Shown here: positions 13,161 through 22,267 of the stretch, in pieces
Layout: each line of letters starts with the position of its first letter
Numbering within the stretch: the first letter of the stretch is position 1
Assembly: GCA_017979445.1 (NCBI GenBank)
Contig: CM030719.1
Location: 24,605,996-24,669,995 of the forward strand
DNA length: 64,000 nt
Reading direction: 5' to 3'
Origin: Akebia trifoliata
Lineage: Eukaryota; Streptophyta; Magnoliopsida; Ranunculales; Lardizabalaceae
Program-made: the position numbers and the translations under genes
The notes under the pieces: model-generated
The model's input: the letters and a program-made list of their open reading frames with translations, nothing else
Database searches by the model: none
What the model was told of the DNA's origin: nothing

Positions 13161-13367
13161 ATAATCCTAAAAAGGAACGTTCAACAAAAAAGACGATTGA
13201 AAACTTAGAAGATCGTAGAGAAGCATTAATTACAGTGCATATCTCTTAGGATGGGAGATCCGAAAAATCCCCACACATAACATAATGGATTGTATAAGAT
13301 CTTACTTGTCCAATTGATTATATTAGCACACATGGACTCATACCTACTGTGTTCCATGTGTCAAGTA

Positions 13368-13470
13368 TGAAAGGCCCCCAAGGGGGTTGCCTAAGCAATA
13401 AAATTACCGACAAGGTTTACTCCTTTTTCTAGTGCTCAAAATTGGGTGGCCTCTTGACTTTCCTTGTTAC
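13368..13470 (+). mobile_element. SINE-like 5-prime fragment
   Basis: Contains AGGGGGTTGCCTAAGCAATA, a match to AGGGGGTTGCCTCAGTGGTA at 61450. The phrase resembles a pol III A box of a tRNA-derived SINE. No good B box follows, so it is likely truncated. Confidence 0.35.
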
Positions 13471-13875
13471 ATGGTGGTAAACTTACGTGGGGTGTCCATA
13501 GGGACTAGTCCCATCCTAAAATTGTACAAGGACAACTCGCGTTATATATATATATATATGCAAATATTAAAAAAAAAAATTGTATGAAAGATATTGTCCT
13601 ACATTACACCTAAAAAATGTCATGGTGTCACGATATTTTAGACTTGTGGACCTTCATGGATGTTTGGCCCACAGACTCGGATTTATATGCAAGAAAAAAG
13701 GATAATGCTGAAGTAACATTGTACAGGACATCACGAGTGATCTCATGGTTCCTACATACTTCCAAGTCAGAAATGTCCCCGCACAATGTTACTCTAGCAC
13801 AACTCAAGAAAAAATGGATTGAAAGGTGAATTTTAGAAGTTGTTTTGAAAGCTTCAAATAGAGTAATGATTTTTT

Positions 13876-13952
13876 GACTCCGCCATGTGGTACACTCAAA
13901 ATACTCTCTTGACGTCAGGAGAGTATTTTGAGTATGCCACGTGGAGGGAGTC
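13876..13952. repeat. Near-perfect 77-bp palindrome
   Basis: Arms of about 34 nt starting GACTCCGCCATGTGG are mirrored by CCACGTGGAGGGAGTC, with only a few mismatches. The short loop at 13910-13917 is the self-complementary octamer TGACGTCA. The right arm contains the G-box-like CCACGTGG. Confidence 0.85.
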
Positions 13953-14026
13953 AGATTATCATGAGTACAATCATTGTTCAAATTCAATGTTCTAGTAGAC
14001 ATAATAATAAAGTTGAGGGCCCTATG

Positions 14027-14180
14027 AAGGTGTCATATGGCGTTTTGTGGACCTCTTATTGGAGTTTTTCTGTCCAAAACTTACCAAGAAGTTCAGCCCG
14101 TCCTCATTATTATTATTATTATTGTTATCATTATTATTATTATTTGAGAAACCGTGCAATAGTTTGCCTTAAAAACCTAT
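14027..14180 (+). repeat. Direct repeat, copy A, with ATT microsatellite
   Basis: GGCGTTTTGTGGACCTCTTA, a CTTACCAAGAAG phrase and GTCCTCATTA recur at 15497-15570. This copy carries an (ATT)n expansion at about 14104-14142. Both copies end with TTTGCCTTAAA. Confidence 0.65.
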
Positions 14181-14629
14181 TTGCAGTGTAAACTTTTTTG
14201 TCCACTTTAAATGATTTTCTACCCTCTCCATCAAATAGATGGTTGAGATAAGATGTAAAACATAAATTTCCTGAGATCATAAAAACAAATACATTTTTCT
14301 TAGCCTTGATATTCATGTCCACTTGGTGACAAGGATATTTTCCTGCTTTAAGACAAAGATGATTTTAGAAATGAAAGAGACAACTCTCTCACATTATTAG
14401 CATACCACTTCACACAAGATAGACGCGTGGTTTAGCACCCTGTAACAATGTTTGGGCGGTTGAAAGAGTGACACAACAACGATACAATAAAATCATATCC
14501 CTAAAAGGTTGAGAGATCAATAGCCGTTTATTTTTAAAATCATGGATCTGACCAAAAAAAATATTATTTTTCTGAATTTTGTGTCAAATTAGATCTAAAC
14601 CATGATCACAAGTAGGCTGCCAAGTTATT

Positions 14630-15045
14630 TTTCCCCACGAATTATTAAGGGCAACTCACACCATAACCTAATTATTGTCTTAAATCGGTTAACATTTTCG
14701 GAATGGGCTGATTTTTGGTGAGGATAATCTCTATGATGAGGATAGTATCATCACCAAAAATCATCCCATTAAGAAACTTCTAACCCATCAAAACAAGTTT
14801 AAGAATTGTAAATCGTCTATTTTTTCTTTTGTAAATCAGTTTTGATAGGATTAGAAGTTTCGGAATGAGCTGATTGTTTCTGGGGATGATCTCTACATCA
14901 TAGAGACGATTCTCACCAAAAAATCAGCTCATTCCGAAACTTTTAACCCATGAGACAACAATTCGACTATGGTGCGGGTTGCCCTCAGTAATTCATGTAG
15001 AGCTTTTACAATTACCCATAAATAAATTTTGAGTTTTATTAAGTA
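14630..15045. mobile_element. Palindromic MITE-like repeat, copy 2
   Basis: Terminal inverted repeats are seen by eye: GAATTATTAAGGGCAACTCA on the left is mirrored by GGGTTGCCCTCAGTAATTC on the right. Inside are two hairpins built from TTTCGGAATGGGCTGATTTT and its inverted form, at about 14697-14795 and 14852-14955, separated by a TTTTGATAGG segment. It belongs to the same family as 430-720. No coding capacity. Confidence 0.65.
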
Positions 15046-15097
15046 TCAACAGTGGACCTGATTTGATATATGATCAATGGGTGGGGCCGTACTCTTC

Positions 15098-15436
15098 AAC
15101 TTATTTATTTCCAAGCTGTACAGCTTGGTAAGCTCTATTGAAGAGGTGGGACAGGATTCTGTGTTTTTTGGACATGTAATGTAGCCGGCTCAGAGCCTTG
15201 GACTACATATCTTTAGGCTTCCCCACAATAATCAAGATGAAAATGAAATTAAGGTCCCCAACTTATTTATGACTCAAAATTCAACGAGGTCCTTTACAGC
15301 TTAGCGAGCTCTATTCAATAGGTAGGACCTCATTCTGTGTTTTTTTAACATGTAAAGCACGTGGCTCAGAGCCGTAGACTGCATGTCTTTAGGCTTTTTC
15401 CACAAAAATAAAGATGAAAATGAAATTAAGGTCCCC
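15098..15436 (+). repeat. Tandem duplication, two units of 160-180 bp
   Basis: Unit 1 (15098-15259) and unit 2 (15260-15436) both start AACTTATTTAT, share GAGCTCTATT-like, TTCTGTGTTTTTT and GGCTCAGAGCC phrases, and end AAATTAAGGTCCCC. They are diverged by substitutions and small indels. Confidence 0.75.
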
Positions 15437-15484
15437 ATATAATGGAGTCGATTATATAAGATTACACAAGGTTGATGTAACCTT

Positions 15485-15610
15485 ATGAATGTGATATGTG
15501 GCGTTTTGTGGGCCTCTTATGGTAGTTTTTCCTTCCATAGCTTACCAAGGAGTTTTCACGTCCTCATTACTGTTTTAAAGAAAATAATGAAATACTTTGC
15601 CTTAAATAAT
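15485..15610 (+). repeat. Direct repeat, copy B
   Basis: Second copy of the unit at 14027-14180 without the ATT expansion. The pair flanks the MITE and the tandem duplication, so the whole 14.0-15.6 kb segment is a local duplication mosaic. Confidence 0.6.
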
Positions 15611-15884
15611 TACTTAAAAAGATCACACAATGATATGCAAGTGTTGGGGAAATTTCTCCATTCCTCATCAATTAATCATTAGAAAAGTAAATGGCACAAA
15701 TGAAACACGCAAGCGATTTTTTTTGGTGAGGTTATTCATGAATTCAACTATTACATTCCTAGGTACCTTCGTGAACCATTCCATTATAAATCATATAATT
15801 CCTATTGCATGCCATTCCCAAAATCCCCCTAGAACATCATATGTCCCTTTCTTTCACGGATATAAAAAGAAATCCCTTAAAGAA

Positions 15885-16021
15885 AAAGAAGGATTACTTA
15901 GCTCAGAGGTAAGACCTTGTGGAGGTTGTTCGCAAGGTCTTATGTTCAAACCCCTTCTTATGCTTGTCTAGGTTTGGCGTAACCCTTTTGATCTTTCAAA
16001 AAACGAAAGACCCAGAAATCC
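15885..16021 (+). mobile_element. tRNA-derived SINE-like element
   Basis: A box TAGCTCAGAGGT at 15899-15910 and B box TGTTCAAACCCC at 15943-15954 have the spacing of an internal RNA polymerase III promoter. The surrounding GGTAAGACC...GGTCTTATG is tRNA-like. There is no clean poly(A) end, and the 3-prime limit is approximate. Confidence 0.6.
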
Positions 16022-16320
16022 TTTAAAGGAATGCAATAAATCCTATTTAATTAAGAATTTTAATTGTTCAATTCTTATTATCTAAAGAAGACAATTCCTT
16101 TCAATTAGGAGCCTTGCCCTATTGAAATTCTATCCTTAACCCCATAAGACTAAATTATGTGATGTGGTATGGTACATTGGTCTAGTGTAGATATTGGGAA
16201 AGGTACTAGTATACTCCCTTCAAGCTACATTAAATCATATTGCATCAAGATTTGTATTGATTGGTGCCACATAACCTATATTGATGGAGTGATATTTTTT
16301 TCTCTCACATCAATCCCTTC
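16022..16320. other. Intergenic, nothing recognised
   Basis: No gene. It may belong to the non-LTR element whose RNase-H-like tail follows. Confidence 0.35.
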
Positions 16321-16521
16321 TTAATGGTGCATATTCATTTAATCAAAAGTCTAACTCAGTTGAAGCACACTGAATGGCCTATCAAATATGTTTTTAAAGA
16401 GGCGAAGAACGTAGTAGATGCACTTGCTTCCCATGCGTCTTCTACCTCTTCCTCTTGTTTTTTAAATTCTGTAAACTCTCTTCCTTTTTTGGCTTATAAA
16501 GCTTTTATGGTGATCTCTTGA
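16321..16521 (+). pseudogene. RNase-H-like (RVT_3) C-terminal fragment
   Basis: A 65-codon open frame ending at 16521 contains YVFKEAKNVVDALASHAS. This matches the C-terminal FREAN.VADALA signature of the plant RNase-H-like domain found in non-LTR retrotransposons and related genes. The upstream part of the domain is missing. The fragment stops 28 bp before the 5-prime LTR of the copia element. It is a dead remnant; a host RNase-H-like pseudogene is an alternative. Confidence 0.5.
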
Positions 16522-16549
16522 ATCTCTCTAGTCCTATACGAGTTCATAC

Positions 16550-17135
16550 TGTTGAAATATGGATTAAAAATTAGTTAGGCCCGGTCTAAGTGTGCGTTTG
16601 ATGGGTCGGTCCAAGGTATTTTGGGTTGGGCTTGTAACTTATGTAAGTGACCCACTTATATGGTGCTTTTAAAAAGGGCTTTGTTCTTTTGTTGTAAGAA
16701 GTATAATTTCAACTCTAAGTTTTTTCTAGAGAAGAGTGTAGAAAAAGAAAGAAGCCCACGAGAAAAGAGTCTTGGGAAGATTTAGATCTTGAAGAAGGTG
16801 AATCTAAGTGATAAAGGGAGTCCTCGGATTGATTTGACCCGTTTTATTCATAGTGAAATCGAGCTCCAACGCTTATTCCTCCGTAGACGTAACCTTTGGG
16901 TGAACCACGTAAAATCTCGTGTTTGTGAGTATTGTATTCTTGTTTTGTTTTTTTCTTTTTTTTTGTGTGGTTGTTTATCTCCTTTGCATTTGTTACTATT
17001 AGTTGGGTTATTCTTCATTGTCATTATCAAACAAGGATTTGAAAGGTATAGTATATAAGGTGTTTGGTTAATTACCCAATAGGTATTTGACCAAATTACT
17101 AAGTGAGCTTCGCAAAGGTGTTCACAAACACAACA
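16550..17135 (+). repeat. 5-prime LTR of the copia element
   Basis: Starts TGTTGAAATATGG and ends near TTCACAAACACAACA. It aligns along its length with 25171-25749, including GTTCTTTTGTTGTAAGAA, GATAAAGGGAGT and GTGTGGTTGTTTATC. Confidence 0.85.
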
Positions 17136-17172
17136 AGTCGTATGAAAACTTATGTTATCTAGGGTGTTTGCA

Positions 17173-18306
17173 ATGACGGAAAATGGTACAACGATGATTG
17201 AAAGTTCCAGTGAAGTGAAGTTTGAGAATGTAGTTAAGACCTTATCTTTCACGTGACCAAAAACAAGTCAAATGGTTCTAATAAGTGAAACCGAACAAAA
17301 AGGAAAGAAATATCCAAATGAAAAAAATGATAGATCTAAATCTAAAAGTAAGAAAGAAGTAGAGTACTACTATTACGAGAAGAATTGACATTACAAAAGA
17401 TATTTTAGAAAGTATAAAACGGAGGTAAGAGAAAGGAAGCAAACCGAGTCAAGCTCCAGGACAAGCATAACATTGGAAAGTGATGGAGTGCTCTTAGCGG
17501 CATCTTCGGGTAGTCTCACCTCTAACTCTTGAATTTTAGATTGATTTGACTCCTATGAACCTTATGATGGTGGAGATGTTCTAATGGGTAACAATACAAT
17601 AGCAAAGTCATTAGAATGGGTACCGTGAAAATAAGAATATATGATGGGGTTGTTAAAACCTTGGGTAGTGTGAGACATGTGCTGACCCTTAAGAAAAATT
17701 TAATACCCTTGAGCACACTTGACTCAAATGGGTATTCATTCTCGGTAAAGGATGAAGCATTCAAGGTGTCTAATGGAGCCATAGTGATAATAAGAGGTGT
17801 GAAATTTGCAAATAACTTCTACAAGATTTCAGGGAACACAATTCTTGGTGGAATTTCAATATCCATGGAGGAAATTATAGCAAGGATGAAACTCAACTTT
17901 AGCATTTAAGACTTGGCCATATGAGTAAACGAATGATGCAAGAGTTATACCGATGATAATTGTTGAAGGGTGTTGGGCATGCAAACTACAATTTTTTAAG
18001 TTTTGTGTGATGGAAAAAGAAAGTAAGGTGTCATTCAAGATTGCAAACAAATAAATCAAGAGTGAGGGATTGCTAGACTATGTTCATTCCGATGGGGGGG
18101 GGGGGGGGGCGCCCGCACCTGCTAAATCAAAAGGTGGAGTTTCCTACTTTTTCACTTTGATGGATGATTAATTCTTCAAGAAAGATTTGGGTCTATCTTA
18201 TGAAGGAGAAATCCGATGTCTTTACCATGTTTGTTGAATGGAAGACTGAGGTAGAAAATCAAATGGGGAGAAAAATAAAATACTTGAGAAGCGACAATGA
18301 GGGTGA
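17173..18306 (+). pseudogene. Copia gag-pol remnant, 5-prime part
   Basis: Broken frames recognisable in order: a short gag start from ATG 17173; a zinc-knuckle relic near 17370-17420; protease-region residues near 17530-17610; then a 97-codon open frame (17616-17909) matching gag-pre-integrase, with GTVKIRIYDGVVKTL and NLIPLSTLDSNGYSF. Next come integrase pieces LRLGHMSKRMMQEL and, at 18164-18306, VENQMGRKIKYLRSDN, where the aspartate belongs to the integrase core. Stops and frameshifts are numerous. A 16-G run at 18094-18109 replaces what should be an ordinary coding stretch. The frame is cut at 18306 and resumes at 24222. Confidence 0.8.
18094..18109 (+). repeat. 16-base poly-G tract
   Basis: Uninterrupted run of G inside the copia integrase relic, followed by CGCCCGCACC. 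It may be a true expansion or an assembly or consensus error. Confidence 0.9.
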
Positions 18307-20097
18307 TGTCACACCCCAAAGACCAAGGGGTGAGAGAAAATATGTAAACCTAACCCAAATTATGGGTCCAAGTGAGCCATATTCCTTAAATTGGTTCTTT
18401 CTATAACTATTAGTGAGTGTGGCACTTAATTTACCTTATTTATTTATTTAAGTTTTATTTGTAGAAGATCTATCATAATCCAACAAATAGAAGATATTAT
18501 TAATGAAAATATTAGATGATTAAGTAATATAAACATTTAAGTAGTTTTCCGTAAAAGTTTTACCTTATAGGTGTACATCTTGTTGTGGTAGGTGGAAGAA
18601 CAATCACGTAAAATATAGGTACTCATGATTCATCTTAAATGTTAAGCATTAAAATTGAGACACTTGTCTCTAATGGAAGATTCATAATGTTTAAAAAGTT
18701 GATTATTATTAAACTTGAAATTTAAATAATAAAATTTAGAAACACTTGTCTTGTAAATTTTGATGAATGATTAACTTTGAATTGTTAATTGAAACACTAA
18801 TCTCTAATGGAATGATCATGATAATTAATAAATTGGTGAATGATTCACTTTAAATTGTTAAACATTAAAAATTGAGACTCTAGTCTCTAATGGAATGATT
18901 TACTTTGAATTGTTAAACATTAAAAAAATTGAGACACTAGTCTCTAATGGAGTGATCATGATAATTAATAAATTGATTAATGATTTACTTTGAATTATTA
19001 AACATTAAAATTGAGACACTAGTCTCTAATTGATGATCATAAACATTTAATAATTTGATAAATGATCAACTTTGAATTGTTAAAACATTAAAATACTTTT
19101 ATAATATCTTAAATCAATATTTGTTTATCACACCTAACATCCTTCTCTTCTTCCTTCGATTCTTCTACACTTCTAAATGTAGCTAAGAATTATATTTAGA
19201 AGTAAAGTGGCTAAGAATTATGTTTAGAAGAGGAGTACTTCTAAATGTAGCTAAGATTAGTGTTTAGAAGAGGAGTGGTTTAAGATGGCAGTGAACGAGT
19301 AAACACATTGAAGATTCTTCCTTTTTAATTATTATGTAGGTGTTTTTTTCTCTTTGAAAATTATGATTTTAATATTAGATGAGTGTGAATCAAACAATAT
19401 GAAGTAGGTGATTCTTTCTCTCTGAAAATTATGATTCTAATATGAGATGGATGTGAATTAAACAATATGATATAGGTGATTCTTTCTCTCTGAAAATTAT
19501 GATTCTAATATGAGATGTGTGTGAATCAAACAATATGAAGTAGGTGATTCTTTCTCTCAAAAAATTATGATTCTAATATGAATTTGTGTGATATGATTCT
19601 AATATGAGATGGGTGTGAATCAAATAATATAATGTAGGATATTTTCTTTTCTAAAATTTTACCCATGAATTGGATGCATGTGTATATGGTGGTATTTGTT
19701 ATAATTTAATGGATGTGCGATGAATATGCATGGATTTTTATGATTGAATGTGATGATTATAGATTATATGTGAATGTATTGTGTAAAAAGAATATACATG
19801 GATTTTAATGATTGAATGTGATGACTATAGATTATATGTGATTGTATTAGTGCATGTGTAAAAATAATATACATGGAATTTAATGATTGAATGTGATGAT
19901 TATAGATTATATTTGAATGTATTGGTGCGTGTATATAAAACAAATCTGGTTATGGGATGATGGATACTTGTGTTGTTGGTATCAAAAGGATCGATTATCC
20001 TTGGGTGTTTATCCTAAATTCCCTTGAGGAAGGTCCTCCGTTTGGGATGGAGAGTGTTAAACGAACTGGTGTGGAAATTGGGGCGGGGCTAGGAGAA

Positions 20098-20135
<38 letters not shown>
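20098..20135 (+). repeat. 38-base poly-G tract
   Basis: Pure G run in the left arm. The inverted right arm has no equivalent, so it arose after arm duplication or is a sequence artefact. It creates a poly-glycine ORF that is not a gene. Confidence 0.9.
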
Positions 20136-20136
<1 letters not shown>

Positions 20137-20253
20137 GGGGTTAAGCTTGGTCGAGCTGGTGTGAAAATCAAACTTTGAATATTGCATTATATTATTTTGA
20201 AATATTTTTAGATAAAAGAACGTACCCTCGAGGAAGATCCCGTGTTTTGGGAT

Positions 20254-20816
20254 CTTCAGGCTAAGAAAGGAAATGGGAGCTATGAATTTCCCTTAAGGAT
20301 AGGAAGGAGTCTCTTTCCTATACGACTGTAGTAGTGTAGAACTAAACGAGAGTAGGTTCTTATAGGGGTTCCGGCTTTCCCCCCGCTCCCGCTTCCACCT
20401 CTTCCTCCTATGATACCCGTTGTCCCTGTTGCCTTCCCTAAAACCCCCTTCCGGGCCTATCATTTTGTTCGAACCAAGGGATATGGCCCGCCCTCTCCTC
20501 ATCAGTTGAGTGCTTTCACGACTTGACCTCTCCAACACAGTCGAGTCCGGCCTAGCAGTCGAGTAATAAGCTCGATCTGGATCCGAAATGGACTATGGAT
20601 CTCGATCGAGCTTGTTGCGGGATTCGCCCCCCTCTCCAGTTTAAGTTCTGGTTCGAACAGATCCCTTTCAGCCGCTACGTATACTACTGATGAATGAACC
20701 TTCGCTGCACTCGGCCGGCAGAGATGGCAGGGAAGGGCATTTCTTTGCCGTGATCCCCACGTTCAGCTGTTAATCCGTACCTATCCACCCGATGTCATAG
20801 AGCGAGACTCTGTTCG
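20254..20816. other. Candidate nuclear mitochondrial insertion (NUMT)
   Basis: About 560 bp, clearly richer in G+C than the AT-rich arm on both sides and free of plant-repeat motifs. It interrupts the arm: the right arm reads continuously from GATCCCGTGTTTTGGGAT into GGGGAGTGTTAG, whereas here the two halves are split at 20253 and 20817. Texture such as CTCGGCCGGCAGAGATGGCA and ATGGCCCGCCCTCTCC is typical of plant mitochondrial intergenic DNA. Origin is an inference from composition; no mitochondrial gene is recognised. Confidence 0.5.
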
Positions 20817-21105
20817 TATGGAGAGTGTTAGTCGTGCTAGTGTGAAAATTGGTGGAGCTGAACTGGTATGAAACTCGAAGGGGAAATCTTGGTCGAGCTG
20901 GTGTGAAAATCGAACCATGGGAATATTTTTGTATGTCATTATATTGATTTGATACATATTGGTAGGTTGATGTTTATATGGATTTATCTTATTTTCTAGG
21001 TTATACCTGTTTTGAAGCATGCAATGTTTTCTAATTATTTTTATAATCTTTGAAAGAAAGGATGAACCTATAGAGTCTTAGGACTCATGGTTGTTGACCG
21101 ATCTT

Positions 21106-22065
21106 TTCAGATTTGAGATAAGTGGCGATAATGGGCAACAAGACTATTCAAAGGAATTTCCTATTCTAGTTTTTAATGTAGTTATTTTAATTGGGTTGTG
21201 ATAATTAAGTTCAAGAACTTATACAATAAGTTTCAACTTCTTTTGTATTGAATGATTATGCTAAACTTATGATTAGATTAACTTAGAGATAAATTTCAAT
21301 TAATTTTGTGCAAGTATATCAAAAACCCACTTATTGAGTATGTTCAATTAGAATCAGCTGGATTGAATAAATTATAGAAAAATTTATAATAATGCATAAT
21401 CGGCAAGACCAATTTTATTGTTTCACTGACTTCCATAGGTTTCTACAGAAAAACTTTCAAAACAAGTAAAGCAATTTAAATATTATTTTTTGAGATTTGT
21501 TTCCAAAGAACATTGTTGCTGAAATTGCAGCAGAAAATATTCCCTTCGATTTTTGGGTAGAACTTTAATAAAGTTCTTCGAATATTTTCATAGTTTCCAT
21601 AGCCTATATTGAAGTATTTTGAGTCTACTTTATCCGAAAATTAGCCTTATTACATTTTGATGTATTTATTAATTGATCTAGAATTGTTCATCAAGAACGT
21701 AAGAGTAGGACAATAGAAACTGATTTTGTAAATTTATTTTAAAACATATGTTTAGAAACATTTCTCTTCTTTATTTTTCTTAAAATGTAACTTCTTGAGT
21801 TTTCCAAACATATAAGACACATAAACTTTCACGGAGAATTGATTATTTTAAAAATCTACAGGGTTACATATTCAAAAATATAAATATGGGTTTGCAAACA
21901 TTGATTTAAAAGGATGTATAAATTAGAAAATAATAATTGTAAGAGTTTTCTGTATTTTTAATTGTTACATAATTGAGTTAAAAGCATATAGGAAAAGAAT
22001 AAAGACTATTCGAAATGTAAACTTTTAGTTATGGATTTTAGAGTGACCAAAGGTCAAGCTCCGGA
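21106..22065. other. Foldback 2, unique loop
   Basis: Non-repeated AT-rich sequence between the inverted arms. No gene recognised. Confidence 0.45.
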
Positions 22066-22267
22066 AAAAAATTTTGTGCGTTGTTTAAAAAAATAGAAGT
22101 TAAATTTTGAGTGTCCAGATTTACCATCGAATTATAATAGTAGATTTTAACATTATCTCTCACTCAGCTTTTGAGGCGTGAGAAAATTTTAAGATCTACT
22201 ATTATAATTCGATGGTAATTGAGGATACTTAAAATTTAACTTCTCTTTTTTAGAACAACACAAAAAT
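22066..22267. mobile_element. Short MITE or hairpin in foldback loop
   Basis: About 200 bp with long terminal inverted repeats: AGAAGTTAAATTTTGAGTGT and ACCATCGAATTATAATAGTA on the left are both mirrored on the right, around a loop containing CTCACTCAGCTTTTGAGGCG. It is almost fully self-complementary. No coding capacity. Confidence 0.75.

Larger units (their letters stand above)
18307..21105 (+). repeat. Foldback 2, left arm
   Basis: Pairs with 22268-24221 in inverted order. It contains three blocks of internal tandem repeats: units of about 80-90 bp with GAGACACTAGTCTCTAATGG (18650-19110), about 67-bp units with GAAAATTATGATTCTAATAT (19330-19640), and about 72-bp units with GATTGAATGTGATGATTATA (19725-19925). 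It is interrupted by the candidate mitochondrial insertion at 20254-20816. Confidence 0.7.

Noticed and set aside
19957..20178. ORF with a long poly-glycine stretch
   Set aside because: It is the 38-G tract read as glycine; no gene.
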